DNA of 64,000 nt from Meloidogyne chitwoodi (taxonomy: Eukaryota > Nematoda > Chromadorea > Rhabditida > Meloidogynidae). This document shows positions 1-11,512 of this stretch, one piece after another. How positions within the stretch are numbered: the stretch's first letter is position 1; the number at the start of each line of letters is the position of its first letter. Location: the NCBI GenBank assembly GCA_015183035.1, contig JACZZP010000016.1, forward strand, positions 1,550,001 through 1,614,000. Reading direction: 5' to 3'. The translations under genes were made by a program, and so were the position numbers. The notes beneath the pieces are model-generated. The model ran no database searches and was not told the DNA's origin. It was given only the letters and a program-made list of their open reading frames with translations.

Positions 1-3000
1 TAAAGTTATAATTTTAACAATTTTTATTTAATTATTCCAAAAATTAAAGGAGAAAAACTAAATAAAATATAATTAAAAATTTTAAAATTAATTTTTTTTA
101 AATTGTTATAACTAATTCTATTAAATTAAAAATATTTACTTAAAATTTAATAAATTTAAATAATTATTTTTAAATATATATTTTATATTATTCCCCTCAA
201 TTTACTTGACATCCAATTCCAGCTGTTAAATTAAAAAATCCAGGTGCACAGCTTTCACATTTTGATCCAACAACATTTGGAAGACATTGACATTCCCCAG
301 TAATATTATGACATTCTTTGCCTGAAACAGAGCCTAATTCATTACAATGACAAAATTGACATCCTTCTGGTCCAAAATTGTAATATGAAGGAACACATAA
401 ATCACATCTTTTTTTTTTAATTTTAAAATTATATCAGAATTATAAACCTAATTTATTTAAAAAATAAATAAATTTAAAATACAACCAAAAACCATAAAAC
501 CATAAAATTATCAAATTCTTCCCAAGTATTTATGTTAATCAAAATTTAAATTATTATTATTATATTTTTATTTTTTCTAAATAAAAAATAACTCTAACCT
601 TTTTCCATATATTCCTCTTTTACAAACACATTGTCCACTAACTTCATCACATAAATTTCCAAAAGAACCAGTAATATTACATTTACATTCTGGACATCCA
701 TTAGATATATCTCCATGTCCAGGTAAACAACGATCACATTTATCACTTGAATACCCTTCTTTACATTGACAATGACCTGTTTTATTTGAACATTGTGGTG
801 ATATAGAGCCAATTAAATGACAACGACAGGGAAGACAATTATGTGATAAAGCTGATCCCCAATGATAGGGAAGACATTCTTCACATTTTTGACCAGTTGT
901 ATATCCTAAATATTTTAATTAAAATATTAATATTAAATTTAAAAAATTATTTTAAATTTAATTGTTAGAAAAACTTAATTTTTTTTCCTTTTCCTCTTCA
1001 AGTAAGCTGGGAGGAACAGAAGAAATTATAGAAAAGGATTTTTACCGGACAAAAATTATAATACCGTATTGCGGAGGAAGAGAAAGAAGCTAAAAGGATA
1101 AAAAAAGGAAATAACGCGTCATTTCCTTTTTATTTAATATTTTATAAAAATTGTTTAAAAAATACAAAATTAATTAAAATATTAATTTTGTTTAAAGAAA
1201 CATTACTAATACAACGAAGACATTCTCCTGTTGTTCTATCACAATTTCCAATTGCAGCATTATCAATATTACCATTACATTCACAAGGACGACAACCCTT
1301 TTGAGGGTCTTTAGCAAATGGATCTCCAAAATAGCCATCGGAACAACTTTAAAAAATATTATTATTTTTTAATTTTTAAATTAAAAGTCACATTTCACAT
1401 TTATTTCCATCATAACCAGTTTCACAAGCAGTGCAGACATATTCATCTTGACCTATTGCAGCTGCTCCTTCAAGTACTAATTGACTTAAAGAACATTCTT
1501 TAGATCTTGGATTTTCAATTGTTGGACAACCACAAGGACGACATTGCCCTAAAATTCCTCCAAGAGAAGGATTTCCATAAAAACCGGGGAGACAGAGTTC
1601 ACAGCGAGATCCTGTTGTGTTATGCTGTTAAAGAAATTTAAATAATAAATTTTAATTTTTTTTAAATTTTACTTGGCAATTAAAACATTTTCCACTATAA
1701 GAGTCACATTGTTGTGAATGACCTTGACATTCACATTTTTTACAAAAACCATCAAAAAGTTGATTATTAACCCTTCTATAACCATTTTGACAACGTTCAC
1801 AACTATTTCCTTCAAAATATTCAGGGCATGAACAAACCTTTAAATTAATAATTTTGAAATTTTTAAATATAAAATAATTAAAATATTATATAAAATTCTA
1901 AAAAATACTTAACAAAAACTAACTTCAACAGGCAAAACATGTTTTCTTTTACTTTCAATAAAAGAAATAGGAATAATGCTTGAATTAAATAATGATTTAT
2001 TTTCATAGGCAGTTGTCATTCGAAATCTTTTTTAATTAAAAATAAAAAATAATTTAAAAATATATTATTTTTTTATAAAATACCCGTAAATGCTAGATTG
2101 TAGTTGATCATGATGATAACGAGCACGTACAAAAAGTGAACTTATATCTGCCAAAACACGCATCTAAATTAAATTTTAGTTAACTTTGATAAGAAAAATA
2201 TGAAATTAAACTCTTTTTCCTTCCTAAAAAAGTAAACTAATAAATTAATTTAAAAATACTAACCAAAATAGTTTTGTCAATTGGTCTACGAGTCTTTCCA
2301 TCTAACCAATTTTGCGTTGGCTTTAATGGAATACTAATAAATTTAAATTATTTTATTATATATTTTTTTTCAAAAATTATCTTACTTTACACTGATGTTC
2401 TCTCGAGGAAAAAAATTAATTCGACTATAATACTCCAATTTGACACCATTTCCCTTTAAAATAATTAATGCAAAAATTAAAAAATGACTAATTTGTGGCC
2501 TTTAAAAAATACTAAAATTAATAAAATATTAAAAAACAAATTAAGAAACATTAAAATTAATTAATAATAAAGAATATATCAAAAAAGTAAAATAAAACCC
2601 CCAAAAGGATTCGAACCCATTCCACTAATAAAGCGTACAAGAACACACTACCCACTACACTACGGAACAACACAAATGTTTCATGTTTCTTTTTAATTTA
2701 TAAGGAATGTTTTTACGTTTATATCACTTTTAGCAATTGTAAATTAATATAAAATTAAATTAAAAACTCTTACTTCAATAATAATATCAGCAATAGGTGT
2801 TTGTTTACCTCTATCAAATTCTTTAGGTACATAATAAACAAAATAATGCAAATTTGATCCAAAACTATTTAAATGATTTCCAATAAATTGTTTAGGGGCA
2901 CTCCAATAATAAAATAAAGGTAATGGACGTTGAAAACCTTTCAAATCTTCAATATTAAAAATTAATTGTTGATCAATTATTCCACTATTAAAAAATGGTT

Positions 3001-6000
3001 GAGGCTGAGGAATGGATGAATGACCTAATAGATCAGTTAAATTCCAACCATTATTTTGTGAAATCTGTTTTTTAAAAAAATAATAAATAAATTTATAAAG
3101 ATTTTTTTAAATTAATTTATTAAAAATGGTAGTTTTTAATAAATTTTTTCAAGTATAATAAATTTCCTCTAAATATTAATTTTTCAAAAAATATAATATT
3201 TAAATTTTTTAATTATTATTTAATAAAAATTAAAAAATTACCCCTAAATTTCATTTTTTTCTATAATTTAATTAAAAACAACGAACATTTCCACCAAATA
3301 AATATATTATCTTATAATCACTTAATATTTTTCTAAAAATATTAAAAAAAAATAATAAATAAGCAGTTTTACAAATATTTCTGGTTTTACTTTCTCTTTT
3401 TTTTTATATTAATTTTTACTTTTATGCTTTTACTTTTTTCTAACCCAATTCGTCGCCGTTCCATTTAACTTTTAATACATAAAAATATTTGCGCAAAAAT
3501 TTTTTTTGTCATTGACTTTTTTTATTTATTAAAAACAAAAGCATTAAGGTGAGGGGTTGATTGGGCGCAGAACATTTGGCGTGCGCTTATTAGTTAATTA
3601 ATAAAAATTTTAATCAGTGTTAATTAATTTATTAAAATTATAAAAATATAAAATTATTAGATAAAATATTCTAAAAATTTGATAGGGGTTAATTAACAAT
3701 TTGTGCAAAATTTCAAGTCAAAATTCATTTAATTTGCGCCTAAATGTCCCCTTCTCTCTCACAATCACTAATCAAATAATAATAATAATATATTTAGCAT
3801 TCACCTTTAAAAAAATTCAACTTTTTCCTCAAGTTTCACTACTTTTGTTTTCATTAAACAAAAAACTTAAACCTTTCTTTCTGAGTTTTCGCCACGCACT
3901 TTTTCTTTAAATTTTTTATGACAATGCTTTAACTTTTCCTTTCCATATATTGCTTCCTCCCCGTGTCCGCTCTATTTTTTATGAGTAATAATAAATAACG
4001 ACCACCCAAAGAGAGGGCCAATAATAATACAAAGGTCCAAAAAAGAATATATATTTTTAATTTGGCAAGAAGACACAAAAAGAAGAAAAACGAGTTTTTC
4101 CACGATGAAAACTTTCACTCTTCTCTTCCGTTGTCGTCTCGTCCTCCCACTTTTTTGGCCAACAGTGAGCCTTTATAAGGCAATAGGAAGAAGCATTCAA
4201 ACAAAAATTCTTTCCAAGAGAACTTGCAGAAAATGGATTCCACTGAGTTCTCTGAAAAACAAAATCAACGCCAAGAGGCAGAAGCCCTTCGAGCTGTTGC
4301 TTTCTTTGGAGTTTGTCTTTCTACTGTTGCAACATTGATATGTGTAATTGCTGTTCCACTTGCTTATCAACATTTCCAACAAGTTGGCACACAAATGCAA
4401 AATGAAGTTGATTTTTGTAAACTCCGTTCTGGAAATATTTGGAGAGAAGTCACCCGAACTCAAGTGCTTTCAGATGTCCATGGAGTAGGAATTATTCGTG
4501 AACCACGTGCTACAAAGACTGGAACGACTGGCACTAAAAAATCAGGAAAACGTTCAAGCAACAACAAAGCGTTGGCAGCCAAGCCCGTACGGCGTCAAGC
4601 ATATGGTGGTGGTGGAAGTGGTGGTGGAGGTGCTGCTTCCGCAGCAGTTTCAGGCTTAGGCGGTGGAAGTAGTGCTGGAGGTGGCGGAGGAGGTGGCGGC
4701 GGAGGAGGTGGATGCTGCGGTTGTGGAACATCGCCACCTGGACCAGCCGGACCTCCAGGACCTCCCGGACCACCCGGAGGTAATTTAAAATTATCAATCA
4801 AAAATATTGACCAATTTTAGGTGATGGACAGCCTGGAGGAGCTGGAAATCCTGGACCCGATGCTGAAGCACCCCCAGCACAAGAATCTTACGGTGGCGGA
4901 TGTACTCCAGAATGTGAAGCTGGACAACCAGGAGGCGCAGGACCACCCGGACCTCCTGGACCCGATGGACAGCCTGGAGGCCCTGGACCATCTGCACCAG
5001 CAAGTCCTGGACCAGCTGGCCCTCCTGGCCCACCAGGACCCGATGGACAACCTGGAGGCCCTGGAAATGCAGGACCTCCCGGTCCTCCTGGTCAACTCAC
5101 AGAAGGTAATAAATAATTAAATTTACAAGATAATTTTTATAATTTAAAGGACCAGCAAGTACTGGCCCACCTGGCCCCCCTGGACCAGATGGACAGCCTG
5201 GAGGACCTGGAGAAGCTGGACAGCCTGGATCCCCAGGCAATCCTGGAGGACAAGGTCCCCCCGGAGAGCAAGGACCACCTGGAGGGCCTGGATCGCCAGG
5301 TTCACCTGGAACAGATGGAGAAAAGGGAGGAGATGGTGGACATGGAGCTTGCGATCATTGCCCACCGCCACGAACTGCGCCAGGCTACTAAGAAAAAGAA
5401 TATCATAAAAATACCCAATCATGCTCAATTTAAAGAATGGAGAAAAGAATTTTATAAAAATTGTATCTACTTTAATTTTCTGATTTTATATATATTTAAT
5501 TCAAAATGTGCCAAAAATTTGTGGATTAAAATTAAATTTTAAATAATTTTTATTAAAAATCCTTAGAATATTTAAAAAATACCCACCTTTCCAATATTCC
5601 AAAAATTCTCTTTACAGTCAATACTTTTTCCAAAACAAAAACAGGGTTGACATCCCAAAGGGTTTTCAATGTCCAAATAAATTGTGCCTGGACGGCAACG
5701 ATCACAACGTTCACCTTCTACATTTTGTTTACAAATACAATGCTCTTCTTCACATGTTTCAAAATTTAAAGAGCCAGATTGATGACATTTCTTTAAATAA
5801 TTTTAATTTTTAATAAAAATTATATTTCCCTTATCTCTTAGATATTTCCCCATTTTTATCTAAAATTATATTTTAGTAATTTACTTTCTCACAGTTATTT
5901 CTTTTTTAAAATACAAATTCTTACTTACACATGGCTCGCAGAGAGGATATTTACGGAAACCAAGAGCACAACGTTCACAACGACGACCTCCAAAGCCTGG

Positions 6001-8728
6001 CTTACAACGACAATCTCCAGGTTTCTGAAAATAAATAAATTTATATAACTAAACAATTTTAAATAAAATAAATAATTATTTATTAGCTGATGACTTTATT
6101 TTCAATAATTTTATTAAATAATATTCTTTAATAGAGCATGTTTTTCAATTATTTTATAATTTTAGTTTAGAAAAATCAATCTGAGTCTCATCCAAAAAAA
6201 TAACAAAATATAAAGAGAACTTATTAATAAGAATATTACAAAAAAATTAATTTAAAATAATATTAATAATTATTTCAAAAATATTCTCCTTTAAAACTAA
6301 CCATTTCATTAAAAGCCTCAGTTTCATCCCTTATACAAATATTATTTTCAGAGCCAGTAGTATCACAATCACAAGGTCTACAAGCATCATAACGATAATG
6401 AGAAATATTTTCTGGACGGAAATATTCTTTTTTACATTTTTCACAATTAATTCCATCAGTATTGTGCTAAGGAAACAATTATTTTATATTTAATTATTTT
6501 AAAATATTTCTTTAAAAAATACCTGACAATCTAAACATTTACCACCACCTTCATAAATACCTTCTGGGGTTACACTAAGTCTTTGACGTTCAATTTCTGT
6601 GTCATAAATACATTGAGTTGCATGATTGAAACATTGACAGGCTTAAAAAATATTTTAATAATTGGACTTTTGAAAATTTAAAATTAATTTAAAAAATAGA
6701 TTATATATATTCAACACTAAATTATTATAAAATATTATTAAATTAACCAAAAATTTCATTTTAATGATTTTATTTAGTAATATTATTAAAAAAACTCTTC
6801 TTACATTGACAAATATTTGGATGTTCATGTGTTCCTATTTTCCAAGGTAATTGATTAAAAAGAGGACAACATTGAGAACAAGATTCCCCACAAGTATTGT
6901 GACGACATTCACAACGAAATTGCTTAAAAAAAAGATTTTTAATAATTTTTAAATAAAATAATTAGTCTAACTCCATGTACAACATCAGGTGCACATCTTT
7001 CTGCATGTCCATAACAAATACATTGACCTCCAATGCTAATATCCGAAATTGTGTAAAAATAACGACGAGTTACTGAATGATCTAATGTTTTATCTCTTTG
7101 ATTAATTACCTGTGTTTAAAGAATTAAATTTTTTTTTTAATTTAATTTTATTCAAAAATAATATTTTTTAAATGCTTAATCCTTTGAAATTTTCAAAAAA
7201 TTCAAAATAAATTTATTTTACCATTAAATCTGCATGCAAAGTCTTCAGGCCTAAAAGCCTAAGACGAACAAATCTTGTTTTTGTAAATTCATGGAGTGAT
7301 TGACTTGAATTTTCTACTCCAGGGCGTCCATTAACAAGTGAAATGTGAATCTAAAAAACAAAAAGAAAATAAATTAATTAAATAAAAAAAATATAATTAT
7401 TTTAACCTCTCCATGTTCCAAAGGATTTAATTTTGAAAAATAAGAAGTACAAATTATTTGATCATCTCTTTCAAATTTTGGTACTCCCGTAGATGCTGGC
7501 ATTCCATAAAGACGCATACAGTCAGCATCAGAAGAAGCAAAATATTGCCAGGGTTTGAAAGTTAATCCATCTATTTTTTAATTAAATTTAATTTAATCAA
7601 AATTAATAAAACAATTATTACCTAATGACTTTTCTAATACCCAACTTCCGGGACGAGGAGAGATTGCTGATTTTACAATGACATAAGCTACTTGATAAAT
7701 CTTTAAAAAAAGAATACTAAAAAATATAAGAGAAGAGCATTCCTTTTTTCAGTGTCTTATTATTAGAAAGCATTCCCTTAAAGTCCCTTGTGTTTTTTAC
7801 ATTCAAAAGTGTCTAGAGGGCTTTTTATTGGAGAGTGAGTGAGAATACTGAAGATCTACCTTTTTAGAAAATACAGTATAGGATGCCTTTTTATTAGAGA
7901 GTATCCCTTTTTAATAAAATTAAATAAAATTGCCTGTCTCAAATCCAATGTAATATTAACTTTCTCATAATTTAAACCATTTGATAATGTTGGACTTTGC
8001 CACCATCTCTTTGTTCCATCAATTGCATAATCAATTGGATGATTTTTATGATGATTATTAGCATCACAAATATCACATTGAGGTTGGCGAAGAAAAACAT
8101 GTTCTACTAATTTACAATAATAATCTGGACCATTTTGACCACAAGTTGAACTTGCACGTATTTCAGCATGTGTTGCCAAATTAAATATTGAAGGGAAAAG
8201 ACCCTTTTCTTAATTTAATAGAAAGGAAATAAATATATAATATTAATTAATATTTATTTTAGGGCATAGAAAATCAAAGTAAATAGCAAAGGGAAAGAAT
8301 AATTTTAGTATTTTTTAATCACAAAAATAATTATTCATATATTTCCTTTTACAATAAATTAATTTTTATAAAAAAGTTAAAAGCCTAAAGGTTAGTTTTT
8401 TGGTTATTTTTTGTCTTACAATTAATTATCTTAGTGGGTTATGTAATTTCTCCATTAAATTTATATTTATTTTTAAATATCTTTTCTCATCATTTATTTT
8501 TATTTAAAAAAATATCTAACCATCCTTTCCAATAGAAAATTCAGAAAAATCAAAAAATTGAGGCAATTGCCAATTATTATCAGAAGAATATTTTGAATTT
8601 ATTATTAATTCATTATTTGGAGTTTGATTTATTTGAACAATTTCATTTGTTGTTAAAATAATTTGAAAAAAATAAAAAAATGTAAAAAAATAAAAAAGTA
8701 ATATATTTTGCCAATTTGGCAATGCCAT
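1..8728 (-). CDS. lam-3: Laminin alpha chain, LAMA1/2 type (N-terminal part; continues past left edge)
   Basis: Secreted basement-membrane subunit. The ATG at 8728 opens a signal peptide ([15 protein letters not shown]...). Exons at about 8210-6980 encode the laminin N-terminal (LN) domain ([29 protein letters not shown], then [20 protein letters not shown]). Exons at about 7060-5600 encode four and a half laminin EGF-like repeats ([48 protein letters not shown]). About 3065-1920 is a laminin IV-A domain ([38 protein letters not shown]). More EGF-like repeats follow from 1850 to 205. LN followed by four and a half repeats and then L4 is the LAMA1/2 order, which points to LAM-3 rather than EPI-1. 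The last visible exon ends at a donor near 205. Intron 2 seems to use a GC donor at 7933. The intron 3066-5590 hosts a collagen gene on the other strand. Confidence 0.88.
2596..2668 (-). tRNA. tRNA-like sequence (probable pseudogene)
   Basis: 73 nt on the minus strand with a good A box (TAGTGTAGTGGG) and a perfect B box (GGGTTCGAATCC). The acceptor stem pairs at only about 5 of 7 positions and the anticodon stem does not form a clean 7-nt loop. The D-arm resembles His/Asp-type tRNAs. It lies in a laminin intron, in the same orientation as the gene. Probably a decayed tRNA or tRNA-derived element. Confidence 0.4.
4172..4179 (+). promoter_or_regulatory. TATA-like box of the collagen gene
   Basis: TTTATAAG lies 54 bp upstream of the collagen ATG, in the most GC-balanced part of the host intron. 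Its position fits a nematode collagen core promoter with a short 5' leader. Assigned from sequence and position only. Confidence 0.5.
4233..5391 (+). CDS. Cuticle collagen (nested in a laminin intron)
   Basis: Structural protein of the nematode cuticle. Three exons: 4233-4780, 4821-5105 and 5150-5391, with in-phase GT-AG junctions. The start is the ATG at 4233 ([20 protein letters not shown]). A hydrophobic N-terminal segment ([20 protein letters not shown]) is followed by the conserved collagen N-terminal block, a furin-type site (KPVRRQ) and a long glycine-rich linker with a pure run of about 12 glycines. Next come a CCGCG cysteine cluster and Gly-X-Y blocks interrupted by a two-cysteine spacer ([12 protein letters not shown]). 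The C-terminus is [13 protein letters not shown], typical of nematode cuticle collagens. It has its own upstream TATA-like box, so it is probably transcribed independently of the laminin gene. Similar to C. elegans col/dpy genes; the exact orthologue is not resolved. Confidence 0.95.
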
Positions 8729-11512
8729 TGGATTTTAAATAATTTTTTAATTTTATTTTTCTTTAATTAATTAAAAAGAGAAATATACTAAAATTAAAAT
8801 AATATTTAATAAATAAATCATTCCTTTTCTCTTTTAATTTTATTTTATCATTTTAACATAAAATTCCCTTTTTAAAAAGAAAATCTGTGTTGTAAGAAGA
8901 AAAAAGAAAAGAGGGTGACCGGTGGAAAAAAAATCAAAATAATTTTAAAAAGAATTTTTAAATTAAGAGATTTAAAAAGAAAAGTGTTTTTCTTTTTCTC
9001 TTATCTTTTCATTATCTATATTTATATAAAATATTATTATTCTTTATGCTTTATTTAAAATAATTATTATTTAAATAAATTTAATTAGTCTTAGAAAAAA
9101 TGACTGTCTTTTTTAAAAAGAGTTCTTTACTCTTAGAAATTAAATATTATACTTTAATAAATTAAGATTAGAATTAAACAAAATAAAATAAATAAATATA
9201 TTTATTTTTATTTAAAATTAATTAACAAAAAAATTAAAAAAAAAAGTAAAAACTATATATACATAAAATGTTTTTATTATTTAGTTTAAAATAACTAGAC
9301 ATATTATTATTTATTTGTTTTAAGCTAAAAGGGATGTGTTATTCATTTAAAAAGTAATTGAAGAGTAAGTTAGTTAGTTCTCGCGGACAATTGACAAATT
9401 TAAAAGAAGGGGGATTGGACATAACTTTTGTGGTCAAGTAATTGTCAAATAATATTTTGAGTAATTTAATATTTTAAATTATTTAATAGGTCCTAATCTT
9501 GAAAACTGGGAGTTCTTTTTATTTTTTAAATAAAAGGGTATGTTTTGCTTAATTTTAAAAAATATAACTTGTCTCATAAAGTTTTTCACTTTTAGGGAGA
9601 AAAGCATGTTTTGGGACAGAATAATTATAATTATTAGATAAAAAATATTTAATTTGATTGAAAAATATTATTTTTAGTTAAAAAATTGAAAAAAATATTT
9701 AATAATAAGAATATTAATTATTATGTAAATTAATTAATTAATAAAAGCACTATATAATAATAAAAATGTTTCTATTTTTTCTCTTTTATTATTTGTTTTT
9801 AGTTTAGTAAATATTAAAGAAAATGTGTTTGTTGTTGACCGAAAATATTTTTTTTAAAATATTTTTTTTTGTTTGTTTTAAACCTACTTAATAAATAAAT
9901 ATGTATATGCTCTTTTGGGGATGAGCCAATAATTGCAAAATGAAGAGAAAAAATATTAAAAAAGTTGAAAATTAAATAACAAAAAAGGGAAATTTAAAAA
10001 TATGAGGAAGATAAAAAAATTCAAAATTAAAGCAAAAAAAGAATTAAATTATTTTAATATATTCTCTTTATTTTTTAATTAATTTAAATATAAAATAAAT
10101 TATATATTTTTCTTAACAAAAAAGTACATTTTAGACCTTAAAAAGAAAAAAGGCAAGAATGAATAATCAGGCATTAAAAAAAGGCAAGAACGATCAATTG
10201 TGGAAAGATTTTTTTGCTTAATAAATAAATAAAATTGTGTTTTAGTCTGTGCTTTCTTTTACTTTAATTTTTTGTTGCAATAATTCAGATGAGAAAATTG
10301 ATAATAAGAAAAATAATAAATAGAAACAAAAAAATATTTTTTTAAAAATAGCTAAAAATGTGAAAGTTATTTGTCAGATGGGTTTTGCCCTGTCACTTAA
10401 TTAAAATATTTGCTTGCGAATAAATGGGGTGTGTACTAAAGTTGTCGGATCCGGATAACGGAAATTCTCTAGGATCCGACAACCCTAGTGTGTACCTAAA
10501 CTAGCCAATTATTTTATAATAAAGATATATTAAAAATATTTGGAATAAATAAAATAAAAATTATTTTCCTAATAATATTTATTAAGTTGAGAAAATTCCC
10601 TAATAGATATATAGGTAAATAAGTTTTGAATAACAATCAAAATTACTTAATATTAACTATTTCAACATAAGAGTTATTTATAAGGATAGGGGATATTCTG
10701 TTACAAAATATTATATATTTTGCGGTAACAAAGAGATTAAAATAATAAAATATATATAAGCTTTATGTTCTTTTCTTTCTCAAGAACGTGAATATAATCA
10801 TTTTTAATAAATTTTTACATTTTTTGGTTTGTTATTATGTTAACCACAATTATACAAAAAAAAAGATTTTTGCTATCGAAGAATGTTGGAAAATCAGACT
10901 GACGGAAAAGGTCAACGACTAAGGAAGAGCTTCTCTCTCTTCTTTCTTCATCACCGGCAGCGATGATCGTCCTTCTCCCCTTTATTTTTACCTCTCCTTG
11001 GCATTTTTCTTTTTTGCATCTCCCACAAACAGTTTCCCCCATCAGCGATAATCATTCATCCATTTATTATTTTCTTCCACTTCAATCTTTTTTTTCCAAC
11101 ATTTTCTCCGCTTTCCCATTTTATATTTAACAACATTGCCTTATATATTATAAAATATTATTATTATTATGCCCAATTATGGGTTATAAAGAACTGAGAG
11201 AAAAGTAAAAATAAATAAAATCATTTGAAGAAATAAAAAAATAAACTTAAGATATAAATACCTATAATTATCTTTGTCTTTTTTCATTAAACAATAGAAT
11301 ATTAACACTAGTTTTACGATACAAAAAAGAATTCCCAGATTTTTGTATTTTTCTAGTGTGAACGAAGAAATATATAAATCAAGAAAATAATTTTAAAAAA
11401 TTCCTTTGAGCAAAAACAAACAAAAAATGATATGTATAATTGAATAATATAATTTTGATATTCAAATATGAATATTTTAAAAAAATATATTTTAAAAATT
11501 AATTTAATTAAA
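8729..11512. other. Gene-free region between laminin and GTPBP3 genes
   Basis: Very AT-rich DNA full of stops in all frames. The part next to 8728 should hold the laminin promoter. A less AT-rich patch at about 10880-11050 has a short minus-strand open frame with no recognisable domain and was not called. The only structured object is the 51-bp element at 10437-10487. Confidence 0.7.
10437..10487. mobile_element. 51-bp hAT-like foldback element with 8-bp target duplication
   Basis: GTTGTCGGATCC at 10441-10452 and its exact reverse complement at 10472-10483 form a 12-bp stem around a 19-nt loop. The ends read TAAAGTTG and, reversed, TAGGGTTG. The element is flanked on both sides by a perfect 8-bp direct repeat, GTGTGTAC (10429-10436 and 10488-10495). 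An 8-bp duplication and TAGGGTTG-like ends fit hAT transposons. It is among the smallest such elements one could expect. Confidence 0.72.

Noticed and set aside
4534..5428. Long open frames antisense to the collagen gene
   Set aside because: They arise from the Gly-X-Y codon bias (complement of GGN and CCN). They have proline/leucine-rich composition without domains and conflict with the clear collagen on the plus strand.
10815..11042. Minus-strand frame MGETVCGRCKKEKC...
   Set aside because: Short, single frame in a less AT-rich patch, no neighbouring exons or recognised domain. The paired cysteines alone are not enough.
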